A stretch of DNA of 64,000 bases, from NCBI RefSeq assembly GCF_009827595.1, contig NZ_WTYT01000005.1, positions 310,001-374,000 of the forward strand, given 5' to 3'. The DNA is from Altericroceibacterium endophyticum. Its GTDB lineage: Bacteria > Pseudomonadota > Alphaproteobacteria > Sphingomonadales > Sphingomonadaceae. Each line of letters opens with the position of its first letter. Positions within the stretch are counted from its first letter, which is position 1. Position numbers and translations under genes: made by a program. The notes beneath the pieces are model-generated. The model saw only the letters and a program-made list of their open reading frames with translations, did no database searches and had not been told where the DNA came from. Positions 54,217 through 63,025 of the stretch are shown here, piece by piece.

Positions 54217-55551
54217 TCAGCCGTTCTGCTGCGAATTCCCGGCGAGGCATGGCAGGGTCAGCGTCGCCTGCAAGCCTCCGCCATCACGATTGACCAGCGT
54301 GAGCGTCCCGCCCTCTGCGCTTGCGATGCGGTCAACGATGGCCAGACCCAGCCCCATTCCCGGTGTCGTTCGCGCTCTGGCATCATCGAGCCGTACGAAA
54401 GGTTGTAACGCATCCTTCAGCCGGTCGGCGCGTATCCCGGGTCCGCGATCCTCCACGATCAGCGATACGGTGGCGGTCCTTGCATCATATTTCAGCCGTA
54501 CAACCGCACTGCCGCCATAATGGACGGCATTCTGGATCAGATTGGTCAGTGCACGGCGCAGCGGCACGACATGGGCCGTGATTTCAAAATGATCGGGCCC
54601 TTCATAGCGTGCGTCATGCCCTTCATCCTGCGCATTATCGATCAGCGTCTCCGCCATCGCGGCCAGATCCAGCCGTACCGGATCGCCGCGCGTATCTTCG
54701 CCATCGACAAAGGCCTGCATCGATCCCAGCAGCGCCCGCATTTCATCCAGATCACGCAGCAGGCCGGTGCGCTGATCCTCCGTCACAGGCAGATTTTCAA
54801 GCCGCATCTGCAGCCGCGACAATGGGGTGCGCAGATCATGGCCAATAGCGGCAATGGTTGTGGTGCGGTTGACGATCAGTTCATGAATCCGGTTCTGCAT
54901 CGCATTGAAAGCGCAGATAAGCTGACGAATTTCAGACGGCCCTTTTTCGGGAATGGCTTCGGGCCGGTCCTCCCCCACCCGCGCACTGGCCTCCACCAAT
55001 TTGCGCAAAGGGCGCAAGGCCGCGCTGACCAGAACGGCCGCCAGCAACACCAGCAACAATGCAGGCAACAGAATACGCGCAATTCTTCCGGCATTCAGCG
55101 ACCATGTATCATTCAGATAGGTACGGAATGACAAAGTGGATTGATCGCTCAGCACCAGCGATCCGGTAATGTCGCCGCCATCGCTCAAAGCCGAGAGATG
55201 CAGGCGCAAAGATGTGCTTGCCAGATCCGGCTCCGCCGTCAGAATTTGCTGGCGCAAACCATCCAGTTCCAGATTGGGGACAATTTGCGGACGGTCGCCC
55301 GCCCAACCGATCCGGAACCGCTCCGTGCTCAGCTCTCGCGCTATCTCGCTGCGCCGTGCAGGCGCCGTGTCATCCAGCAATCGGTGTGCCACCACCAGAT
55401 GTTCGGCCATGCGCTCCGCATCTTCTTCCTGCAAAGAAAACTCGTTGGCGCGTTCAAACAGCAGGGCATTGGCGAGCAGATCGATCCCGACCACCAGCAC
55501 GAAAATCGCCAGTAACCGGCCAAGCAGCCCGGTCGATCGAAACCACTTCAA
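54217..55551 (-). CDS. Sensor histidine kinase (EnvZ-like)
   Basis: This 444-residue membrane kinase has TM1 (LLGRLLAIFVLVVGIDLLAN), a periplasmic domain of about 125 residues with no recognised fold, TM2 (ARILLPALLLVLLAAVLVSAAL), a HAMP linker, the phosphoacceptor His in AAIGHDLRTPLSRLQMRL, and the HATPase with NLIQNAVHYGG, VEDRGPGIRADRL and TPGMGLGLAIVDRIA. The start overlaps the regulator stop (ATGA). The signal is unknown. Confidence 0.93.
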   Translation of the reverse strand: MKWFRSTGLLGRLLAIFVLVVGIDLLANALLFERANEFSLQEEDAERMAEHLVVAHRLLDDTAPARRSEIARELSTERFRIGWAGDRPQIVPNLELDGLRQQILTAEPDLASTSLRLHLSALSDGGDITGSLVLSDQSTLSFRTYLNDTWSLNAGRIARILLPALLLVLLAAVLVSAALRPLRKLVEASARVGEDRPEAIPEKGPSEIRQLICAFNAMQNRIHELIVNRTTTIAAIGHDLRTPLSRLQMRLENLPVTEDQRTGLLRDLDEMRALLGSMQAFVDGEDTRGDPVRLDLAAMAETLIDNAQDEGHDARYEGPDHFEITAHVVPLRRALTNLIQNAVHYGGSAVVRLKYDARTATVSLIVEDRGPGIRADRLKDALQPFVRLDDARARTTPGMGLGLAIVDRIASAEGGTLTLVNRDGGGLQATLTLPCLAGNSQQNG

Positions 55552-56258
55552 GGTCGCTCGACCTCGGCATTGAACATGTAGCCGACACCGCGCACGGTAA
55601 CGATCGGTGCCTCTCGCCCTGCTTCGGACAGTTTTCGGCGCAGCCGGCTGACCAGCACATCGACGCTGCGGTCGGATGAATTGCCCAGCCGGCTGCGCGA
55701 TAATTCGATCAGTCTTTCACGCCCGATCACGCGCTGACTTTCCTGAACAAAGGTGGTCAGCAAATCGAATTCGGCGCTGGTAAGGTCCACCAGGGCGCCG
55801 GTGGGTGAACGCAATTCGCGGCGAGCAAAAGACAGCGACCAGCCATTGAAACGGACTTCGGTTGCGCGCTTGCGCTCCCCTTCACCATCGCTGGCACCGC
55901 GCCGCAAAACCGCGCCGATCCGGGCGAGCAATTCCCGCGATCCGAACGGTTTGCCGAGATAATCGTCCGCGCCCAGTTCGAGCCCGAGAATTCGGTCCTG
56001 CTCGCTCCCACGCGCGCTGACAAAGATCACCGGAACTTCGCTTTCCTTGCGCAACTGGCGCAGCAGATCGATGCCATTCGTGCCGGGCAACATGATATCG
56101 AGCACGATCAGATCGGCGGGCTGATTATCCAGCGCCACCCACATCTCCGCCCCCGTTGCCACGCTGCGGACACGATATCCATGTTCCTGCAAGGCGCGCG
56201 CGGTCAGCACCCGCAATTGCGGGTCATCTTCCACCAATACAATCGATGCGGCACTCAT
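55548..56258 (-). CDS. OmpR-family response regulator
   Basis: This 236-residue regulator has a receiver domain with the acidic pair in VLVEDDPQLR, phospho-Asp in IVLDIMLPG, Thr/Ser in FVSARG and Lys in YLGKPFGSRELLA, followed by a winged helix (VDLTSAEFDLLTTFVQ, RSVDVLVSRLRRKL, TVRGVGYMF). ATG 56258 is chosen; an in-frame TTG at 56279 is possible. Neither has a strong ribosome binding site. It shares a transcript with the kinase and probably with the small exported protein upstream. Confidence 0.93.
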   Translation of the reverse strand: MSAASIVLVEDDPQLRVLTARALQEHGYRVRSVATGAEMWVALDNQPADLIVLDIMLPGTNGIDLLRQLRKESEVPVIFVSARGSEQDRILGLELGADDYLGKPFGSRELLARIGAVLRRGASDGEGERKRATEVRFNGWSLSFARRELRSPTGALVDLTSAEFDLLTTFVQESQRVIGRERLIELSRSRLGNSSDRSVDVLVSRLRRKLSEAGREAPIVTVRGVGYMFNAEVERP

Positions 56259-56318
56259 GCTGTGGGGCGACTTATCCAAAATATTATCCCGACCGAATAG
56301 GAGTGCTGAGCGAAGCCA

Positions 56319-56627
56319 TCAAGAGCCGAAACGAACCCGCGTTTGCGGAACCGTGTCGCCCTTGCCCTGATTTCCCTTGTTGCAGCGCGCAACCTTGCGC
56401 GGTCCGCGATGGCACACCGCGCCCTGCTCTGCGCGGGCAGTCTCTGCCTTGCTTCTGGCCGCCTGCTCATTCCTGCGCTCCGCAACTCTCGCCGCATGAC
56501 AGGCGGAGGTCTTGTGACGATAGGGGTGGCAGCGCCGGGCCAGGGCAGCTTCCGGCTGCGCGACCGCATCGAAACCGGGCGTCACGGAGGTTGCCGCACC
56601 AGCAGCGAGCAACAGGGACATCAGCAT
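56319..56627 (-). CDS. Small exported basic protein upstream of the two-component genes
   Basis: This 102-residue protein starts at ATG 56627 with an excellent AGGAG site 6 bases upstream. Residues 1-24 form a signal peptide (MLMSLLLAAGAATSVTPG, likely cut near FDAVAQ). The mature part is basic and polar, with Cys residues in RRCHPYRHKTSACHAAR, EQGAVCHRG and VARCNKGN. No family is recognised. It is 60 bases before the response regulator on the same strand and divergent from the receptor-channel gene. It may be a periplasmic ligand or sensor partner; the reading frame itself needs support. Confidence 0.5.
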   Translation of the reverse strand: MLMSLLLAAGAATSVTPGFDAVAQPEAALARRCHPYRHKTSACHAARVAERRNEQAARSKAETARAEQGAVCHRGPRKVARCNKGNQGKGDTVPQTRVRFGS

Positions 56628-56776
56628 TCTTCTCTCCTCGGTATTATTCTGCGTCGCCCGATAATCCCCTTCACATTGCTCAGTCTTTTTCATAGCGTTT
56701 CAAAACATTGCTGGCCTGCTGTTTGCCCGGAGAAATTTCGGCGCTGCCTGTCAGCAGCCAAGAGGGGGAGCAGAAA

Positions 56777-57904
56777 ATGGCCGATCAATTTTCAAGACGG
56801 ATTTCGCTTATCTTGCGGATGCTGATCAGCATGGTGCTGATGGCGCTGGCCGTTAGTGCGCAGGCGCAGACACAGGCTTCCCCGCAGGAAAGTACCGCCG
56901 AAAATGGCGCAAACTCTATGGTGGTCGCCACCCGCGAAGCACCGCCCTTTGCGATGAAGAACGAAGATGGGGAATGGCACGGGCTCGCCATCGAACTTTG
57001 GCGCAATATCGCCGAAGGAAAAGGCTATGATTACCGTTTCGTGGAGAGCGATCTGGCGGGCATGATCGATGGGCTGCAAGATGGCCGCTACGATGCCAGT
57101 GTCGGCGCGCTTACCATCACGGCTGAGCGGGAGGAACTGGTTGATTTCACCCATCCATTTTACGCCACCGGCTTCGGTATCGTGACGCGCAAATCGTCCC
57201 CCGGATGGCTCAATCTGTTCAACAATTTCTTCACTCTGGGCTTCCTCAAAGCGGTGCTGGCATTGTCCGCCCTGCTGATGCTGGTGGGTGTGCTGTTCTG
57301 GCTTGCCGAGCGCAAACACAACACAGAGGAATTTCCCGAGGGAGCACGGGGGATCGGTTCCGGCTTCTGGTTTTCAGCCGTGACGATGACCACGGTCGGC
57401 TATGGCGACAAAGCGCCGCGTTCCACTGCGGGCAAGATATTGGCGCTGATATGGATGTTCGCCGCCATCATTATCATTTCCACATTCACCGGCATGATTG
57501 CTTCCTCCCTGACGGCAGGACAGATTTCGGGCGCCATTTCCGGCCCGGACGAACTCGACAGCGTGAAAGTCGGCTCGATCGAAAAGTCGGCGAGTGATGA
57601 ATGGCTGTCCGATCAAGGGGTTGGCTTTTCCCATTATCCCGATGTGGCGGCAGGACTTGAAGCCGTCGATGCCGGTGAGCTGGATGCCTTCGTCTATGAT
57701 GCGCCGCTGCTGCGCTACAGCGTCAAGCAGATGCAGTTGGGCAATCTGCGCATGCTGCCGGGGAGTTTCGGTCGGCAGGATTATGGTATCGCACTGCCGG
57801 CCGGTAGCGCTCTGCGCGAGCCGATCGACATCGCCTTGCTCAGAGAAATCGAAAGCCGGTCATGGCGTGACGATCTTCAGAAAATGCTTGGCAAAGGCGA
57901 CTGA
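56777..57904 (+). CDS. Prokaryotic ionotropic glutamate receptor-like potassium channel (GluR0 type)
   Basis: This 375-residue protein has a signal peptide (to about residue 31) and a bilobed amino-acid-binding domain split by a pore. Lobe S1 includes the motif LTITAEREELVDFTHPF, which matches iGluR (TITxxRxxxVDFSxPF) with Arg 118 as carboxylate ligand. TM1 is about 158-178. The pore loop has the K+ filter TTVGYGD (Gly208-Tyr209-Gly210), then TM2 is about 217-242. Lobe S2 carries Asp 308 in VYDAPLLRY, the expected amino-group ligand. The order S1-M1-P-M2-S2 is that of Synechocystis GluR0. ATG 56777 has GGGGGAG upstream. Confidence 0.86.
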   Translation: MADQFSRRISLILRMLISMVLMALAVSAQAQTQASPQESTAENGANSMVVATREAPPFAMKNEDGEWHGLAIELWRNIAEGKGYDYRFVESDLAGMIDGLQDGRYDASVGALTITAEREELVDFTHPFYATGFGIVTRKSSPGWLNLFNNFFTLGFLKAVLALSALLMLVGVLFWLAERKHNTEEFPEGARGIGSGFWFSAVTMTTVGYGDKAPRSTAGKILALIWMFAAIIIISTFTGMIASSLTAGQISGAISGPDELDSVKVGSIEKSASDEWLSDQGVGFSHYPDVAAGLEAVDAGELDAFVYDAPLLRYSVKQMQLGNLRMLPGSFGRQDYGIALPAGSALREPIDIALLREIESRSWRDDLQKMLGKGD

Positions 57905-57908
57905 ATTT

Positions 57909-57945
57909 AGGCCGCGACCCTGTTGCGACGCAAGGGCTTCGGCCT
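57909..57945. terminator. Hairpin between convergent channel and cytochrome genes
   Basis: AGGCCG pairs with CGGCCT, and an inner CCCTGTTG pairs largely with CAAGGG around CGACG. It is placed 5 bases after the channel stop and 25 bases past the cytochrome stop, so it may act for both. Confidence 0.5.
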
Positions 57946-57969
57946 CAGCCTGACTGCGTAGCTACCGGA

Positions 57970-58356
57970 TTAGCGGCCCGGTTCCTGCGCGATATAGATG
58001 GCCAGCGCCTCGATCTCATCATCATTCAGCGATCCGGCAAAAGGCGGCATTGGCCCGCCCCCATTGGCAATCCGCCCAGCGATATATTGGATGCTCCGGT
58101 GCCCTTGATCGAGCGATGGCCCGGCCTGCCCATGGCCGCCCGCATCATGGAGAACGTGGCAGGCACCGCAGGACCAGTCCTGAAACAATTGCCGCCCCTG
58201 CTGCATGGTTTTCGCCGCCGCAGGCTCACTGCCTTTGGGTGCCGGGCCAGCCGCCTGCGCCTCTGAATGCCCCGCAGCGGCAAAGATCATCAACAGCGGT
58301 GCCATCACCATTGCGCTGCCGGCCAGACTATTGGCTCGCTTGTTTGATAATATCAT
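57970..58356 (-). CDS. Small class I cytochrome c, exported
   Basis: This 128-residue protein has a signal peptide (GSAMVMAPLLMIFAAAGHSEA), one haem site CGACH (DWSCGACHVLHDAG) and an axial Met in GGGPMPPFAGSLND, followed by a C-terminal helix (DEIEALAIYIAQE). It would act as a periplasmic electron carrier. ATG 58356 (MILSNKRANS) is preferred over a longer ORF, with GGAAGAGG upstream. It is divergent from an AraC regulator. Confidence 0.88.
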   Translation of the reverse strand: MILSNKRANSLAGSAMVMAPLLMIFAAAGHSEAQAAGPAPKGSEPAAAKTMQQGRQLFQDWSCGACHVLHDAGGHGQAGPSLDQGHRSIQYIAGRIANGGGPMPPFAGSLNDDEIEALAIYIAQEPGR

Positions 58357-58529
58357 CGGCCTCTTCCCAGTATTTTCTTGATCTTCTTGCCAAAAATACG
58401 TCTCATAATACGGATATGTGGCAGTAATTGGGAGAATTGCGATATTTATCCGTTGGATAGAGCCGATTCGAGACTCTATTTCCATTGGCCAGAGTAGATA
58501 GCTTTCAAACGATAACAAGAAGGCGATGC

Positions 58530-59492
58530 ATGGAGAGGGCACGATTTCACGAAGATAGCAGCTGGAGCTCTTCCGGGCTGTCGCAGCGGGCTGCTATCCG
58601 CGAATGGCAGGATTGGGCTGCCTGCACGATCGCGCCGATTGATGTGCGGGTATTTGAACAGCAGCACTTTCAGGCACGGTGGGAAAGTCAGGCGCTGGGC
58701 CATTTGCAGATGCTGCATATGCATGCGCCGGCGCAGCGGGTGGTCCATTGCGGCCAGGATGGCAGCGCAGGACAAGCGCCCCCCACGATCCAGCTGATCT
58801 ACACGCGCAAAGGTGCGCTCGACACGCATATGAACGGGCGCCGCTTTGCCATTCAGCCGGGCCAGTTCGTACTGCTGGACAATACCCGGTTTTATCAGAT
58901 GGAAATGCAGACCCCGCATGACGTCGTGGACCTGATGATGCCGCAAGGTTGGCTCGACCGGTATCTGCCCGATCCCGGCGAGTTGTTGGGCCGCCCAATT
59001 GATGCCCATACAGGCTGGGGCTCACCCCTGGGCGCCTTGCTGGAAACCATGCTTGCCGGGATGGACCGCTCCCCCCTTCCCCGTGCCATGATCGCGGATC
59101 AACTGGGCACATTACTGACCCTGGCAAGTGGCATTCAGAAATTGCCGCCCAGCTATCAACGCCACCAATTGGCACAGGAAATCCTGAACAGAATCAAACG
59201 TGACTTCCGCGATACGGAGCTGAGCTGCAGCGGGATGGCGCATGATCTGGGCATTTCGCAGCGCAGCCTGCAGGCGCTGCTTGCGCAACAGGGCACAAGC
59301 TTTACTCAGGAGCTCAACACCACAAGGCTGGAAAACGCGGCCGAAATTCTGACTGAGCAGCATGGTCAGAACCTGCCGATCAGCGATATCGCCTTTCGCT
59401 GCGGCTTCCTCGATCCCGGATATTTCACGCGGCAATTTCGCAAGCGTTTTGGCGTGACGCCCAGCCGCTGGCGCATGGGCGGAACTGCCTGA
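58530..59492 (+). CDS. AraC/XylS-family regulator
   Basis: This 320-residue regulator has an N-terminal effector domain of the AraC-binding-2 type (about residues 20-190, with IQLIYTRKGALDTHMNGRRF and QPGQFVLLDNTRFYQ) and a C-terminal double HTH (MAHDLGISQRSLQALLAQQG; ISDIAFRCGFLDPGYFTRQF, RKRFGVTPSRWR). This type often responds to aromatic or small organic compounds. ATG 58530 has AAGAAGG upstream. It precedes the phosphotransferase-carboxylase operon by 154 bases on the same strand and probably controls it. Confidence 0.9.
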   Translation: MERARFHEDSSWSSSGLSQRAAIREWQDWAACTIAPIDVRVFEQQHFQARWESQALGHLQMLHMHAPAQRVVHCGQDGSAGQAPPTIQLIYTRKGALDTHMNGRRFAIQPGQFVLLDNTRFYQMEMQTPHDVVDLMMPQGWLDRYLPDPGELLGRPIDAHTGWGSPLGALLETMLAGMDRSPLPRAMIADQLGTLLTLASGIQKLPPSYQRHQLAQEILNRIKRDFRDTELSCSGMAHDLGISQRSLQALLAQQGTSFTQELNTTRLENAAEILTEQHGQNLPISDIAFRCGFLDPGYFTRQFRKRFGVTPSRWRMGGTA

Positions 59493-59646
59493 GGTGTAAA
59501 ACCGCTCTGCGCATTTGTCCTATTTGCATTGCGCGCGAATCCTTTGGTCCGCCACTGGCTGCCCCTAATCTGCCTTTCCAGAGAGATGCCAAAGCCGGTG
59601 CGAGACAGCACAAAGCTGCCGCTATGGCCCAAGAGAGGACAGGCGC

Positions 59647-61482
59647 ATGAGCGACCCGAAGAGCTTCCCGCTGCCAAGTTCGGTAAAAGTGGTGCCCGGC
59701 ACCGAAAATGCCCAAGCCGCGCTCCCCTATTATACCCAGTTCGTGCCCGAAGATGATGCGCGCTTCTGGTTCTATAACTCCATGCATTTCCCTGAACCGA
59801 TGCATCATTTCGACCTGATTACGGCGGAGGCGGCCTATTGCGCGCTCGGCGCATTCAACACCCGCGTGCATGTCCTGCCCACCACCAAGGGCATCGATCA
59901 CAGGGTAATCAATGGCCGCGTCTTTATCGGCGGTGTGCCGGTAACAGACCCTGATGAAATCGCCCTGAGGCAGGAGAAATTTCAGGAACGGGCCTTCTAT
60001 TATTACGAAAACTGGGAGGATCTTTACGCCCAGTGGAAGGATAAGATGAAGGCGCTGATCGCCGATGCGCAGGCCCTGCCCCGGCCGGAACTGCCCGAAT
60101 GGGAACCGATAGAAACCACCCATAGCGGTAAAGGCATCGCCTCCAACCATTCGCTGCTCGATATTTATCGCCAGCAATTGGAGGGCTATTTCCGCATGTG
60201 GCACCATCATTTCGAGTTCTTGCTGCTCGGATATGGGGCCTATCTGACCTTTTTCGATTTCTGCAAACGCGCCTTCCCCGAAATATCCGATCAGGCGATC
60301 AGCCGGATGGTCGCGGGGATGGAGGCCGAAATCTTCAAACCGGATGAGGAGGTCAAACGCCTCGCCCGCCGCGCCGTGGAACTTGGCGTGGATCATCATT
60401 TCAGCGACAATATGGTGATAGAGGATGTTCTGGCCGCTCTGGATCAGCTGGGCGACAAAGGCCGGGCATGGCTGGACGAATTGGAAACCAGCCGCAATCC
60501 ATGGTTCAACGTCAATGTGGGGGACGGGTTCTACCATTATCACCGGTCATGGAACGATGATCTGTCCATGCCCTTTGCCGCATTGCCCGGCTATATCGAA
60601 AAGGTGAAGGCCGGCGAGAATATCGAACGGCCAATGGACCGGCTGATCGAAGAGCGTGACCAGCTGGTATCCGATTACCGCGAATTGCTGGACAGTGATG
60701 AGGATAAGGCCACTTACGATCAATTGATTGACCTGGCCCACCGTGTCTTCCCTTATGTGGAGGGCCACAAGTTCTATTGCGAACATTGGTACACCAATCT
60801 GTTCTTCAACAAGATCCGCGAATTCGGCGCACTTCTGGCTGAAAACGGGTTCTTCGCCGAAGAAGCAGACGTCTTCCATCTCACGCATTATGAGCTGGAA
60901 AGCGCCATCATCGATTTGATGCTGGCATGGTCATCAGGATCTCAGCCCCTCGGCCCCGGCCACTGGCCCGCCATCGTGGCGGAGCGCAAACAGGCCATTA
61001 ATCTATGGGCAGACGAAACCGTGCCACCGGCCCTGGGCGTCGTGCCGGATGTGATCGACGACCCGGCAATTGTCATGCTCTGGGGCATCACCCGCGACAA
61101 TCTCGATAGCTGGCTGGATGACGGAACGGAAAATGAGAAGGAGCTGAAAGGCTTCGCCGCTTGCGCCGGCCTGGTGGAAGGCACCGCTAGGGTAGTAAAG
61201 TCGGTCAAGGAAATCGGCCGGTTGCAGCAGGGCGATATTCTGGTCTGCCAGGTCACCAACCCGACATGGGCGCCGATCTTTCAGAAAATCTCCGCCGCCG
61301 TCTCCGACATTGGCGGTTCGATGAGCCATATGGCCATTGTCGCGCGCGAATATGATCTGCCCGCCGTAGTCGGCACAGGCTCAGCCACCAGCAGGATCAA
61401 GGATGGCCAGCGCATTCGTGTGGATGGCAGCCGCGGCCTCGTCACCATCCTCGATGATGAGGAGGTTCCGGCAAATGGCTGA
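59647..61482 (+). CDS. PEP-utilizing mobile-domain protein, phenylphosphate synthase-like subunit
   Basis: This 611-residue protein has a long unique N-terminal part (about 1-490), then the phosphohistidine swivelling domain with GGSMSHMAIVAREYDLPAVV, where His 561 is the predicted phospho-carrier. Size and His position match the 70-kDa subunit of Thauera phenylphosphate synthase (catalytic His near 569 in that protein). It lacks an ATP-grasp domain, which is supplied by the next gene. AGAGAGGACA precedes the ATG. A typical PEP-synthase C-terminal PEP-binding barrel is absent. Confidence 0.82.
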   Translation: MSDPKSFPLPSSVKVVPGTENAQAALPYYTQFVPEDDARFWFYNSMHFPEPMHHFDLITAEAAYCALGAFNTRVHVLPTTKGIDHRVINGRVFIGGVPVTDPDEIALRQEKFQERAFYYYENWEDLYAQWKDKMKALIADAQALPRPELPEWEPIETTHSGKGIASNHSLLDIYRQQLEGYFRMWHHHFEFLLLGYGAYLTFFDFCKRAFPEISDQAISRMVAGMEAEIFKPDEEVKRLARRAVELGVDHHFSDNMVIEDVLAALDQLGDKGRAWLDELETSRNPWFNVNVGDGFYHYHRSWNDDLSMPFAALPGYIEKVKAGENIERPMDRLIEERDQLVSDYRELLDSDEDKATYDQLIDLAHRVFPYVEGHKFYCEHWYTNLFFNKIREFGALLAENGFFAEEADVFHLTHYELESAIIDLMLAWSSGSQPLGPGHWPAIVAERKQAINLWADETVPPALGVVPDVIDDPAIVMLWGITRDNLDSWLDDGTENEKELKGFAACAGLVEGTARVVKSVKEIGRLQQGDILVCQVTNPTWAPIFQKISAAVSDIGGSMSHMAIVAREYDLPAVVGTGSATSRIKDGQRIRVDGSRGLVTILDDEEVPANG

Positions 61483-62536
61483 GAACGCAGCACTCACCGA
61501 ACAGCCGATTGCATGGTTTTCCGAGGTCGGACTGGCCGATCGCCCATCAGTCGGCGGCAAAGGGGCAAGTCTGGGTGAGTTGACTCGGGCGGGGATTGCC
61601 GTCCCCCCGGGCTTCGTCGTCACCACATCGGCTTTCGAGATGTTCTTGCAGGCGATGGAAACACGCGGTCCGGTTCGTGCACGCGTCGCCGATCTCGATC
61701 CCTCCGATCTGGACGCAATCCGTGACGTGTCGCAGGATTTGCGACGGCTTGTGGAGGAGGAACCGCTCCCCACCCATGTCGAACAGGCGATAGCGGGCGC
61801 CTATGCGCAGCTGGGCGAAGGGGGTGAGCCCGTGGCCATCCGCTCCTCCGCCACCACCGAAGACGCCGATGAAGCCAGTTTTGCCGGGCTGCAGGATACG
61901 TTTTTGTGGGTGATGAATGCATCGGACATGATCCGCCGCATTCGCGAATGCTGGGGCAGCCTCTATTCGCTGGAAAGCATCGCCTATCGCCGCAAGCATG
62001 GCCTGCCAGAAGAGGGGGTGGCCATGGGCGTGGTGGTGCAGGTGATGGTGGATTCCCGTGCGGCTGGCGTCATGTTCACCCGCAGCCCCACCACGGGTGA
62101 TAAATCCGTGATCACGATCGAAGGAGCATGGGGGCTGGGCTCGGCGGTGGTTTCTGGTGAAGTGACGCCCGACCGATGGGTTATCGGCAAGATCACCGGA
62201 GAAATCTCAACCCGCGATATTTCTGACAAACACGCCATGCAGGTTCAGGCCGCAGGCGGCGGGATTCACGAGGTTGCGCTGGATGATGACAGGCGCACCC
62301 AGCCCTGCCTCAGTGATGAGCACCTGCTTACCTTGCGCGAAATCGGGCGCAAAGTGGAACGGCATTACGGCAAACCGCAGGATATAGAATGGGCGGTGGA
62401 TCAGGCTGGGCAGATCCTGTTGCTGCAAAGCCGCCCCGAAACCGTCTGGTCCACCCGTGATAAAAATCAGCCTGTCAAGAAGCCGGAAGGCAACCCGCTG
62501 AACCATGTCATGACGATTTTCGGAGGGAAGAAATGA
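61475..62536 (+). CDS. PEP synthase/PPDK ATP-binding-domain protein, phenylphosphate synthase-like subunit
   Basis: This 353-residue protein is the nucleotide-binding N-terminal part of PEP synthase as a separate gene: VGGKGASLGELTRAGIAVPPG, AIRSSATTEDADEASFAGLQ, DTFLWVMN, YRRKHGL, GVMFTRSPTTGD, EGAWGLGSAVVSGEVTPD and LLLQSRPETVW. It would phosphorylate the His of its partner with ATP (giving AMP and Pi in the known enzymes). ATG 61475 overlaps the partner by 8 bases. The third, CBS-type regulatory subunit known from Thauera is not seen here. Confidence 0.87.
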   Translation: MAENAALTEQPIAWFSEVGLADRPSVGGKGASLGELTRAGIAVPPGFVVTTSAFEMFLQAMETRGPVRARVADLDPSDLDAIRDVSQDLRRLVEEEPLPTHVEQAIAGAYAQLGEGGEPVAIRSSATTEDADEASFAGLQDTFLWVMNASDMIRRIRECWGSLYSLESIAYRRKHGLPEEGVAMGVVVQVMVDSRAAGVMFTRSPTTGDKSVITIEGAWGLGSAVVSGEVTPDRWVIGKITGEISTRDISDKHAMQVQAAGGGIHEVALDDDRRTQPCLSDEHLLTLREIGRKVERHYGKPQDIEWAVDQAGQILLLQSRPETVWSTRDKNQPVKKPEGNPLNHVMTIFGGKK

Positions 62537-63024
62537 GCCTCAGCGGCAAGGATGTCGAGGAGATCATGGCTCTTCTGGAAAGCTCGCGCTTTGATCGGCT
62601 CAGTCTGGAAATGGACGGCTTGAAGCTGGAATTGGTACGTGAGGGCAGCAAGGCTCGGACAGCCACCGTGGCACCGTCTGCACCCGCGCCTTCCACAGAA
62701 AGGCAAGGCACGGATTCAGCAGCCACTTCCCCGGCGGCAAGCGCGGCGCCCACACCTACATCGCGGCGTTCCGCCGAAGATGGCTTGCTTGAAGTGAAAT
62801 CTCCTTTGCTGGGCGTGTTTTACCGCGCGCCCAAGCCCGGCGAAGATCCCTTTGTCGAGCCGGGCGACCGTGTGGAGGAAGACAGCATCATCGGCATTAT
62901 CGAAGTGATGAAGCTGATGAACTCTGCCCGCGCCGGGATCAGCGGCGAAGTCGTCGAAATTTGCGCTACCAATGGTGAGATGGTCGAACATGGTGAAGTG
63001 CTGATGCTGGTCCGGCCGGACTGA
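62533..63024 (+). CDS. Biotin carboxyl carrier protein
   Basis: This 163-residue protein has an N-terminal helix region as in AccB (EEIMALLESSRFDRLSLEMD), a Pro/Ala/Ser/Thr-rich linker and a biotinyl domain with the biotinylation Lys in IIEVMKLMNS. The final VEHGEVLMLVRPD is typical. It starts 4 bases inside the preceding gene. Whether it is the housekeeping acetyl-CoA carboxylase subunit or a dedicated carrier for this operon cannot be decided, but its neighbours favour the second. Confidence 0.9.
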   Translation: MSLSGKDVEEIMALLESSRFDRLSLEMDGLKLELVREGSKARTATVAPSAPAPSTERQGTDSAATSPAASAAPTPTSRRSAEDGLLEVKSPLLGVFYRAPKPGEDPFVEPGDRVEEDSIIGIIEVMKLMNSARAGISGEVVEICATNGEMVEHGEVLMLVRPD

Positions 63025-63025
63025 C

